From Patescibacteria group bacterium (lineage in GTDB: Bacteria > Patescibacteriota > Microgenomatia > UBA1400 > PJMF01), in the NCBI GenBank assembly GCA_018813375.1, contig JAHJBU010000090.1, positions 1-8,387 of the forward strand: a stretch of DNA of 8,387 nucleotides, written 5' to 3'. The position numbers and the translations under genes are program-made. Under the pieces are notes generated by a model that worked only from the letters and a program-made list of their open reading frames with translations, was not told where the DNA came from and made no database searches. Of the stretch, positions 1 through 4,366 are shown one piece after another; position 1 is the stretch's first letter; every line of letters starts with the position of its first letter.

Positions 1-103
1 TGCTAAAAACATAGAGCTAGCAAAAATCCAATATCAATATATTTATGATCACATTACTCAAGACAATCAATTTGTAAATGAAACACTAGAAGAACTAAAA
101 TAA
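1..103 (+). CDS. 3' end of an unidentified gene (partial)
   Basis: An open frame enters from the left edge (first full codon at base 2) and runs 33 codons to a TAA at 101-103. The peptide is polar and charged, ending in VNETLEELK, and looks like a helical C-terminal tail. It lies 23 bases upstream of def on the same strand, so it may belong to the same transcription unit. Too little of the protein is present to name it. That it is a real gene end rests only on the open frame, the spacing and the protein-like composition. Confidence 0.55.
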   Translation, partial: AKNIELAKIQYQYIYDHITQDNQFVNETLEELK

Positions 104-112
104 GATTAAAAT

Positions 113-116
113 GAGG
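113..116 (+). promoter_or_regulatory. Ribosome binding site of def
   Basis: GAGG lies 10 bases upstream of the ATG at 127 and supports that start. An ATG at 111 opens only a 4-codon frame (stop 123-125) and is not a gene start. Confidence 0.5.
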
Positions 117-126
117 CTAAAATAAA

Positions 127-720
127 ATGAAAATTATCACCATCCCCCACCCTAGACTACGCGAAAGAGCTATCGAAGTTAAACAAATAGATGAACAATT
201 AATTAAATTTACCAAAGAACTTCAGAAAACTCTAAAAGATGCGCGCAATCCACGCGGGGTGGGTCTAGCTGCGCCTCAAGTTGATAAATTATTAAGAGTT
301 TTTGCCACGAGCTTGCCATTTAATGATGAAGTAGGTAAGCCAGGCGATCGTCCAGCTGGAGAATTACGCTATTTTATTAATCCTACTATTAATAAAGCCT
401 GCAAAAGAAAAAAAGTCCTAGGAATTAATCCAAAAGATTCAGATCTTGAAGGTTGCTTATCTTTACCAGGATTATTTGGACCAGTGCCACGTCATCGCTG
501 GATAGAACTGGAATATCAAACTATTGAAAATGAGCAATTAGTTAATCATAAAAATAGATTTGATGGCTTTCATGCTCGTGTTATTCAGCATGAACTAGAT
601 CATTTAGATGGGGTACTATTTACTGATTATGCTTTAGAAAATGGATTACCGGTTTATCACCAGAGTGAAGATAAAAAAAGATTGATAGAAATTGATCAAA
701 AATTAATTAGGACCATCTAA
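127..720 (+). CDS. def: Peptide deformylase
   Basis: Peptide deformylase removes the formyl group from the N-terminal methionine of new proteins in the cytoplasm, using a metal ion (usually Fe2+). All three family motifs are present: GVGLAAPQ at residues 44-51 (motif 1), EGCLS at 108-112 with metal ligand Cys110 (motif 2), and HELDH at 155-159, giving the two histidine ligands and catalytic Glu156 (motif 3). The length of 197 residues is within the family range, with a loop of about 40 residues (67-107) between motifs 1 and 2. The start at 127 is supported by GAGG 10 bases upstream. The stop shares its last base with the fmt start, so the enzymes that remove and add the formyl group are probably translationally coupled, a common bacterial arrangement. 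Confidence 0.96.
   Translation: MKIITIPHPRLRERAIEVKQIDEQLIKFTKELQKTLKDARNPRGVGLAAPQVDKLLRVFATSLPFNDEVGKPGDRPAGELRYFINPTINKACKRKKVLGINPKDSDLEGCLSLPGLFGPVPRHRWIELEYQTIENEQLVNHKNRFDGFHARVIQHELDHLDGVLFTDYALENGLPVYHQSEDKKRLIEIDQKLIRTI
709..712 (+). promoter_or_regulatory. Ribosome binding site of fmt inside def
   Basis: AGGA within the last codons of def lies 7 bases before the fmt ATG at 720. Together with the one-base stop/start overlap (TAATG) it supports translation of fmt from the def message. Confidence 0.55.
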
Positions 721-1646
721 TGCCACATACAGTTGCTGTTGCTGGTACTACACCGCGCACCATCATGTGCGCCAAGGCTCTACTCTCACATCCTGAGTTT
801 AAAATTTCTTTTATTATTACCCCTGCTCCCAAACCTATAGGGCGAGACCGTAAATTTACCGAAAATCAATTTCAGATTTTTGCTAATAGCAATCAGCTTT
901 CTACTGTGCTAATTAAAAATAAGGTTGATGAAGAGGTTAAAAAAGAAATTAGTAAGTTTAAAAAACCAGACTTTTTACTAGTAGTAGATTTTGGCTATTT
1001 AGTGCCAGGATGGTTATTAAATCTACCCAAAATTATGCCTTTAAATATTCACCCATCTGCTCTACCTAAGTGGCGTGGGAGCTCACCAGGGCAATCTGTA
1101 CTACTTAGCGGTGAAAAAGAATCTGCGGTGAGTGTCATTGAGATGACACCACAATTTGATCAAGGTCCAATTGTCTGGCAAAAAAAGTTTGCAGTTAATC
1201 AAAGCTGGACGCAAAGTGAATATTATCAATTTAGCTTTGAACTAGTTTGTAAAGAACTATCCAAGATCATGCTCGGGCTGGCTAATGGCAAAATCATTCC
1301 CCTGCCTCAACCAACTGCCTCTCCTACTGCTCTTGCTTTGCGCATTACCAAACAAGATGCATTTGTAGATTGGAAAAAAATTAAACAAGCAATGGGCGGT
1401 GGTGATAAGTATAGTGGTGATAAATATGTGGATTGTAAATACAGTGCAGAACTTGAACGAGCCAGTCGTGCTTACTCACCGTGGCCTCTATTATGGACTA
1501 AAGTCCTCACCAATAAAGGACTACGAAGAATGCAAATTATTTCTGCGCATGTTGGTCAAAACGAACAATTAGTTTTAGAAAAAGTTAAAATTGAAGGAAT
1601 GGAAATTAAGCCTTGGAATGAAGTTAAAAACGTAATAAAAAATTAA
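720..1646 (+). CDS. fmt: Methionyl-tRNA formyltransferase
   Basis: Transfers a formyl group from 10-formyltetrahydrofolate to the methionine on initiator tRNA, making fMet-tRNA for translation start. The N-terminal formyltransferase domain spans about residues 1-205. Its catalytic triad is visible as Asn109, His111 and Asp147, in LNIHPS and FDQGPI, followed by the family signature LPKWRGSSP. The C-terminal tRNA-contacting domain begins near ITKQDAFVDW (209-218) and includes AYSPWPLLWT. The length of 308 is normal. Two things are unusual: the first strand reads VAVAGTTPRT rather than the common FMGTPxFA, and residues 228-242 are a three-unit pentapeptide repeat that looks like a recent insertion in the C-terminal domain. 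The start overlaps the def stop by one base. The gene ends tail-to-tail with rpmB, the two stops sharing the sequence TTAA. Confidence 0.95.
   Translation: MPHTVAVAGTTPRTIMCAKALLSHPEFKISFIITPAPKPIGRDRKFTENQFQIFANSNQLSTVLIKNKVDEEVKKEISKFKKPDFLLVVDFGYLVPGWLLNLPKIMPLNIHPSALPKWRGSSPGQSVLLSGEKESAVSVIEMTPQFDQGPIVWQKKFAVNQSWTQSEYYQFSFELVCKELSKIMLGLANGKIIPLPQPTASPTALALRITKQDAFVDWKKIKQAMGGGDKYSGDKYVDCKYSAELERASRAYSPWPLLWTKVLTNKGLRRMQIISAHVGQNEQLVLEKVKIEGMEIKPWNEVKNVIKN
1401..1445 (+). repeat. 15-nt tandem repeat, three units, inside fmt
   Basis: Three consecutive 15-base units, starting at 1401, 1416 and 1431, encode GDKYS, GDKYV and DCKYS in frame (residues 228-242 of Fmt). Units 1 and 2 share the first eight bases (GGTGATAA) exactly; unit 3 is more diverged. 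The repeat adds a hydrophilic loop near the start of the C-terminal domain. Confidence 0.75.
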
Positions 1647-1864
1647 TCTTTAATTTCAGATTTCTTCCAGTGAGTAGTCACACCAGCTTTTTTCATCAAG
1701 CGTAAAACCTTTGTGGGTACGCGCATACGCTTCTTTTTACCATCCACTATGACGGTCACAGTATGTAGGTTACGTCTAAAAACACGACTAGTGCGATTTT
1801 TCGCATGTGACACTTTGTTGCCAAAGTGAGCAATAGATGGGTATTTCATATCAAAGCTTGCCAT
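1643..1864 (-). CDS. rpmB: 50S ribosomal protein L28
   Basis: Small basic protein of the large ribosomal subunit. The family pattern is clear: FGNKVSHAKNRTSR (residues 14-27), RRNLH (30-34), and the basic RVPTKVLRLMKKAGV segment (48-62), as in bacterial L28. The length of 73 is typical. The N-terminal segment MASFDMKYPS lacks the CxxCG zinc motif found in many L28 proteins, so this is a zinc-free form. The ATG has no Shine-Dalgarno sequence; a TAAAAT box ends 9 bases before it, suggesting a very short leader. It lies 39 bases downstream of the FHA-like gene on the same strand and converges with fmt, overlapping it by 4 bases. In many bacteria rpmB stands alone or beside rpmG; neither partner is seen here. 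Confidence 0.92.
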   Translation of the reverse strand: MASFDMKYPSIAHFGNKVSHAKNRTSRVFRRNLHTVTVIVDGKKKRMRVPTKVLRLMKKAGVTTHWKKSEIKD

Positions 1865-1873
1865 AGGATGTGT

Positions 1874-1902
1874 ATTTTAACAGGTAAGTAACTAGAGAGC
1901 AA
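1874..1902 (-). promoter_or_regulatory. Candidate rpmB promoter
   Basis: On the minus strand TTGCTC (1902-1897), a 17-base spacer and TAAAAT (1879-1874) precede the rpmB ATG. The -35 box matches consensus only in its first three bases. The predicted start of transcription is 0-3 bases before the ATG, so the message would be leaderless or nearly so. Confidence 0.4.
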
Positions 1903-1903
1903 A

Positions 1904-2416
1904 TTAAGTCTTATGCACGAGCTTAAGAGTTTTTATTCTTATTTTTGATGAATCAGGGCAACGCTCGAATTCCATCGCTTTCAAACAATACCCACCACCA
2001 AGGTCAATCTCCCAATTTCTCAAGTCGTCGTCAAGCGATTTAACCTCTTTTACTCCAGTTGCAAGATTAGTAACTGTATATTGCCCCGCAGCATACTTAA
2101 AATCTATAGCTCTTCTTGAAATATGCCTTTTATTAGAATCATCGCCTACATCAATTTTTACCTTTAAAATAGGCACATAGTCCTCCTCAAATTTGGACCT
2201 ATTACGAGTAGCGGGTTCTTTGCCAAAAATTATATGAGTTCTATCATTCTTATCATAAGGAATATTAATTTCTTTTCCCACCGCAAGTACTGACAATTCG
2301 CATAATCCTTCTATACGTAGTGCAAATCGTCGCTGGGGCGTTTCTGGAATCTTGCCTTTTTCTACCACTGAATCCTCTGGATTTCCTGCCCCTAAATCCT
2401 CTGAATTTTCTGTCAT
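1904..2416 (-). CDS. Hypothetical protein with an FHA-like pattern
   Basis: A 170-residue soluble protein without membrane segments or signal peptide. Residues 1-28 are acidic and probably disordered. From about residue 32 the order of elements resembles a forkhead-associated (phosphothreonine-binding) domain: a strand ending in IIFGKE (62-67) where FHA domains have IGR, then HISRRAIDF (98-106) where they have SRxHA, then YTVTNLATGV (113-122) where they have xxDLxSxNG, and a final IDLGGGYCLKAMEF (137-150) like the closing strand. The conserved histidine of SRxH is alanine here and the GR arginine is lysine, so phosphopeptide binding may be lost. This assignment is inference from pattern; the gene could simply be lineage-specific. 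The start at 2416 is backed by GAAAGG 4 bases upstream. It may be co-transcribed with rpmB. Confidence 0.75.
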   Translation of the reverse strand: MTENSEDLGAGNPEDSVVEKGKIPETPQRRFALRIEGLCELSVLAVGKEINIPYDKNDRTHIIFGKEPATRNRSKFEEDYVPILKVKIDVGDDSNKRHISRRAIDFKYAAGQYTVTNLATGVKEVKSLDDDLRNWEIDLGGGYCLKAMEFERCPDSSKIRIKTLKLVHKT

Positions 2417-2420
2417 ATTT

Positions 2421-2426
2421 CCTTTC
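2421..2426 (-). promoter_or_regulatory. Ribosome binding site of the FHA-like gene
   Basis: GAAAGG on the minus strand lies 4 bases before the ATG at 2416. It is one of the clearer Shine-Dalgarno sites in the window and fixes this start. Confidence 0.55.
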
Positions 2427-2483
2427 TAATTAATCACGCGCTTTAGTAATTCCGTTACCAACACCTTTTAGTCACCAATAATA

Positions 2484-2511
2484 ACAATAGCATAAAACAT
2501 AACTTTATCAA
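2484..2511 (-). promoter_or_regulatory. Candidate promoter of the FHA-like gene
   Basis: On the minus strand TTGATA (2511-2506), a 16-base spacer and TATTGT (2489-2484) form a sigma70-like promoter with a leader of about 60 bases before the ATG at 2416. The MITE-like element begins only 12 bases upstream of the -35 box, so its insertion may have replaced upstream control sequence. Confidence 0.4.
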
Positions 2512-2514
2512 CGT

Positions 2515-2523
2515 TTTTTTATC
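2515..2523 (+). repeat. Left target-site duplication of the MITE-like element
   Basis: TTTTTTATC abuts the left inverted repeat and matches TTTCTTATC at 3094-3102 in 8 of 9 positions. The T-rich composition lowers the weight of the match, but both copies sit exactly against the element ends. Confidence 0.6.
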
Positions 2524-2549
2524 CTGACCCACTTACACATTTCGGGTAA
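2524..2549 (+). repeat. Left terminal inverted repeat (26 bp)
   Basis: Begins CTGACCCACTTACAC and ends TTCGGGTAA. Matches the reverse complement of 3068-3093 at 25 of 26 positions; the only difference is T versus C at the tenth base. Confidence 0.88.
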
Positions 2550-2582
2550 CTTCAGTTGATAACCTAATTTTCTCCTTTCTGT

Positions 2583-2618
2583 AATCAAAACAGAGCGTTG
2601 TTAGAATCCTGTTTGATT
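2583..2618. repeat. Hairpin inside the element
   Basis: AATCAAAACAG (2583-2593) pairs with CTGTTTGATT (2609-2618) as a 10-bp stem with one bulged A and a 15-base loop. It is the first of several stem-loops in the element interior. Confidence 0.5.
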
Positions 2619-2680
2619 CAGATAAAATAAGGTAGGTAGTTTCTCAAGTAATTTGTTCATCTTAGCGTGACACTTTTAAC

Positions 2681-2720
2681 TTTGATGATTTTACATCAAA
2701 TATGATGAGATTACATCAAA
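2681..2720. repeat. Two tandem 20-bp dyads (operator-like)
   Basis: Units 2681-2700 and 2701-2720 are direct repeats (17 of 20 identical), and each is itself a dyad: TTTGATG-N6-CATCAAA and TATGATG-N6-CATCAAA. Centres are 20 bp apart, about two helical turns, and about 46 and 66 bases upstream of the start predicted from the TATAAT at 2745. This is the geometry expected of tandem dimer sites for a transcription factor. No regulator is identified. Confidence 0.6.
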
Positions 2721-2744
2721 ACTAACCAGAGTGATTTTGGTGTA

Positions 2745-2750
2745 TATAAT
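2745..2750 (+). promoter_or_regulatory. Candidate -10 box inside the element
   Basis: A perfect TATAAT is preceded by no recognisable -35 box, which would suit a promoter needing an activator at the adjacent dyads. Transcription would begin near 2757 and read through the hairpins at 2781-2801 and 2815-2851, toward the coiled-coil gene at 3261. Confidence 0.4.
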
Positions 2751-2780
2751 TTGTTGGCTGGTAAGATAATTACTTGCCTG

Positions 2781-2801
2781 GTGTATCCATTTAGGATACA
2801 T
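2781..2801 (+). repeat. Hairpin with 7-bp perfect stem
   Basis: TGTATCC (2782-2788) and GGATACA (2794-2800) pair around an ATTTA loop, with a possible extra G-U pair at the base (2781/2801). It lies 13 bases before the longer hairpin at 2815. Confidence 0.6.
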
Positions 2802-2814
2802 CTACTTCCTGCAC

Positions 2815-2851
2815 CCTTGGTAAATATATCTAAAGGATATGTTTACCAAGG
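2815..2851 (+). ncRNA. Strong hairpin, candidate structured RNA
   Basis: CCTTGGTAAA (2815-2824) pairs perfectly with TTTACCAAGG (2842-2851). The stem continues through a T-G wobble and ATATC/GATAT to a 5-base loop TAAAG, giving 16 pairs. No T-run follows directly (the nearest, TTTTTTT at 2873-2879, is 21 bases away), so it is not a standard terminator. It may be part of a structured transcript or simply an inverted repeat of the element. The structure is seen; its being an RNA is inference. Confidence 0.4.
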
Positions 2852-3067
2852 ACCACTAAATCAATGGAGATTTTTTTATTGTCAAAAAAGTAACTCAAAC
2901 AACTATATCAACTCATCCCAGACTCCTGTCGGCAAACTACTCTCTTTTTGCCCTCTTCCTGACACCTCCCACCTGGATCTAAGGATAAAGAAAACAAATT
3001 TATCGAAATTGAGAAAGTCAGGAAACAAATGGTTTCAAACTCAGAGTATTTAACCCCTCCTAACAAA

Positions 3068-3093
3068 TTACCCGAAATGTGTAGGTGGGTCAG
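3068..3093 (-). repeat. Right terminal inverted repeat (26 bp)
   Basis: Read on the minus strand it begins CTGACCCACCTACAC and ends TTCGGGTAA, matching the left repeat at 25 of 26 positions. Confidence 0.88.
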
Positions 3094-3102
3094 TTTCTTA
3101 TC
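3094..3102 (+). repeat. Right target-site duplication
   Basis: TTTCTTATC directly follows the right inverted repeat and matches 2515-2523 in 8 of 9 positions. Confidence 0.6.
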
Positions 3103-3103
3103 C

Positions 3104-3245
3104 AAGTCAAAAACCACTTTGTAATACTTAATCTACACAGCATTTTAATTACCAGCTAAATTTTCTACGCTACACTTGAAAATTCAGGGTTCTTAATATT
3201 TTATTAATCTCTTGTTGCTAGCATATCAACTAAATATTTATTACA
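3104..3245. other. AT-rich intergenic stretch after the element
   Basis: No gene is seen. It holds an AT-only palindrome, TTAATA-TTT-TATTAA (3193-3207), and a TTGAAA (3176-3181) without a good -10 partner. TTGTTG (3212-3217) with a 17-base spacer to TATTTA (3235-3240) is a weak promoter candidate for the coiled-coil gene. Confidence 0.35.
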
Positions 3246-3248
3246 ATG

Positions 3249-3253
3249 AAAGG
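3249..3253 (+). promoter_or_regulatory. Ribosome binding site choosing the start at 3261
   Basis: AAAGG lies 7 bases before the ATG at 3261, while the earlier in-frame ATG at 3246 has no Shine-Dalgarno sequence upstream. This favours 3261 as the true start. Confidence 0.5.
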
Positions 3254-3260
3254 CAATTTC

Positions 3261-3443
3261 ATGCCAAAATCAACATTAAACGATCAGCTAATCACACACA
3301 AAATCTTAGATAAAAAGCTCAGTCCGTTTATAACTAAAAGCTTCTTCATAGAAAAATTAAAAGAAGAAGCTAAAAAAAAGACCTCAAAAATCATCCATCC
3401 AGAAAGCAATTTGAAGACATGTTGTTTAAATACAACACCCTAA
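3261..3443 (+). CDS. Coiled-coil protein, 5' part (split gene)
   Basis: This frame encodes a lysine-rich, helical N-terminal segment starting MPKSTLNDQL and running to KLKEEAKKK at the A-run 3372-3379. Beyond the run the frame continues only 21 codons with an unnatural cysteine- and threonine-rich tail ending TCCLNTTP. In the -1 frame the sequence instead continues smoothly (DLKNHPSRKQFEDM) into the 99-residue frame at 3419-3718. I therefore read 3261-3718 as one gene of about 152 residues broken at A AAA AAG (3374-3380). The break could be a real frameshift mutation, a homopolymer sequencing error or programmed -1 frameshifting. An upstream ATG at 3246 would add five residues. The function is unknown. 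Confidence 0.55.
   Translation: MPKSTLNDQLITHKILDKKLSPFITKSFFIEKLKEEAKKKTSKIIHPESNLKTCCLNTTP
3374..3380 (+). other. A AAA AAG slippery heptamer at the frame break
   Basis: In the zero frame of the upstream part the codons are AAA AAG preceded by A, the same -1 slippery heptamer used in E. coli dnaX. Slipping by -1 joins the two halves of the coiled-coil gene exactly. A 6-bp hairpin (TGTTGT/ACAACA, 3420-3437) lies about 40 bases downstream, farther than a usual stimulator. Confidence 0.45.
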
Positions 3444-3718
3444 TTGCTCAAGATCATTTAGCGATAAATAAAAAAGTAGAAAACTTGGAAGACTTGGTAA
3501 AAAACGCTAGACAGGAAAGAAAAAATTTTAAAGCAGAAATGAAAATTTTGCGTCATAAAACAATAACAATCATGTCCCAAGTCATGGGAGAGCTAAAAAC
3601 TATCAGAGAAGAAATTTCTACTTTTGGCTACCGACAATCTCAAAACAGTAAGCAATTAGATATCCACGAAGATAGATTTATAAAAGTTGAAACCCACCTA
3701 GGCTTAGCGACAATCTAA
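3419..3718 (+). CDS. Coiled-coil protein, 3' part (split gene)
   Basis: A 99-residue, highly charged, helix-forming protein with heptad-like spacing of hydrophobics, for example in INKKVENLEDLVKNARQE and IMSQVMGELKTIREEIS, and a final segment HEDRFIKVETHLGLATI. There are no membrane segments or catalytic motifs. Small coiled-coil proteins with a closing 'HEDRI..LE'-like segment are frequent in Microgenomates and remain uncharacterised (family memory, not a search result). The open frame extends upstream of the ATG at 3419 back to a stop at 3371-3373, and the extra residues look like genuine protein, so the ATG is probably internal to a longer gene starting at 3261. It ends 16 bases before the M50 protease gene. 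Confidence 0.65.
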   Translation: MLFKYNTLIAQDHLAINKKVENLEDLVKNARQERKNFKAEMKILRHKTITIMSQVMGELKTIREEISTFGYRQSQNSKQLDIHEDRFIKVETHLGLATI

Positions 3719-3722
3719 GCGT

Positions 3723-3728
3723 TATAAT
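3723..3728 (+). promoter_or_regulatory. -10 box placing transcription start on the M50 ATG
   Basis: A perfect TATAAT occupies positions -12 to -7 if the A of the ATG at 3735 is +1, the standard layout for a leaderless message. No -35 match and no Shine-Dalgarno sequence is present. An ATG at 3727 opens only two codons. Confidence 0.55.
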
Positions 3729-3734
3729 GGTTTA

Positions 3735-4352
3735 ATGTTAAATCTTTTATTTTCTAACCCACTCATATTTTTAATATTATTCCCAGGTCTATTACTAGCC
3801 ATCACCATTCATGAGTTTGCTCACGCCTGGGCAGCAGATCAATTAGGTGACCCCACTCCCCGAGCACAAAATCGGCTCACCCTAGACCCCAGAGCACATC
3901 TGGACCCTCTGGGTACAATTGCCATCTTGTTAACTAGATTTGGCTGGGGCAAGCCAGTCCAATTTGACCCCTATAATCTCAAAGATCCAGTGCGTGATAC
4001 TGCCTTAATTGCTCTAGCTGGCCCTATCTCCAACTTAATTATGGCGGGGGTGTTATCAATTATAATTAATCTGAGTATTTTCCCATGGCTTTGGGTAAAT
4101 TTAGCTTTAGTACAAGTCTTGATTATTAACGTCATGCTAGCTATTTTTAACCTAATACCAGTTCATCCACTAGATGGTGGCAAAGTTCTAAGCGCCCTAC
4201 TACCAAAAGAAACAGCTTATGATTTTGAACAAGCCATGAGTCGTTATGGTACTTTGATTTTGATTTTCTTAATCATGCCCTGGGGTGGTGTTTCACCAGT
4301 GTCACAACTCATCTCGCCAGTGATTGATATTATTGTGCGGATGCTAATTTAG
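3735..4352 (+). CDS. M50-family site-2-type zinc metalloprotease (membrane)
   Basis: An intramembrane protease that cleaves membrane-embedded substrates such as anti-sigma factors or signal peptide remnants; the substrate here is unknown. The active site HEFAH (residues 26-30, Glu27 catalytic) lies in the first membrane helix, and HPLDGG (144-149) supplies the third zinc ligand Asp147. AGPISN (95-100) and the NRLTLDPRAHLDPLGT region (46-61) are also characteristic. About five hydrophobic segments are seen (roughly 6-33, 58-67, 86-113, 119-143, 170-182). At 205 residues, with no PDZ or CBS domain, it is the minimal form common in CPR bacteria and related to SpoIVFB-type rather than RseP-type proteases. 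Transcription is likely leaderless from the TATAAT 12 bases upstream. The hydrolase gene follows 14 bases downstream, probably in the same operon. Confidence 0.92.
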   Translation: MLNLLFSNPLIFLILFPGLLLAITIHEFAHAWAADQLGDPTPRAQNRLTLDPRAHLDPLGTIAILLTRFGWGKPVQFDPYNLKDPVRDTALIALAGPISNLIMAGVLSIIINLSIFPWLWVNLALVQVLIINVMLAIFNLIPVHPLDGGKVLSALLPKETAYDFEQAMSRYGTLILIFLIMPWGGVSPVSQLISPVIDIIVRMLI

Positions 4353-4366
4353 CCTACTGACTTAAA

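Larger units (their letters stand above)
2524..3093. mobile_element. MITE-like non-autonomous element, 570 bp
   Basis: The segment is bounded by 26-bp terminal inverted repeats starting CTGACCC (2524-2549 and 3068-3093, one mismatch) and flanked by imperfect 9-bp direct repeats, the signature of transposition. No open frame inside looks like a transposase. The interior is rich in hairpins and has a TATAAT box, and it makes up most of the gene-free stretch 2417-3260. CTGA-type ends with a 9-bp duplication are features of the IS10/IS50 branch of the IS4 family, so such a transposase elsewhere in the genome is a reasonable guess for the mobiliser (inference). The single mismatches in both the inverted and direct repeats suggest an insertion of some age. 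An internal deletion derivative of a full IS is the main alternative origin. Confidence 0.72.

Noticed and set aside
2681..2720. Two 20-bp repeats as a small CRISPR array
   Set aside because: Only two adjacent copies with no spacers and no cas genes; internal dyad symmetry fits an operator better.
2815..2879. Hairpin plus T-run as an intrinsic terminator
   Set aside because: The T-run starts 21 bases after the stem and the stem is AT-rich in its upper half, unlike a terminator.
2751..3053. 100-codon open frame starting with TTG inside the MITE-like element
   Set aside because: It overlaps the strong hairpins, has no Shine-Dalgarno sequence, starts directly after the TATAAT box (so upstream of the expected transcript start), and its product resembles no transposase or other family.
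2908..3117. 69-codon minus-strand open frame crossing the right inverted repeat
   Set aside because: It starts outside the element and runs through its terminal repeat, with no recognisable domain; most likely chance.
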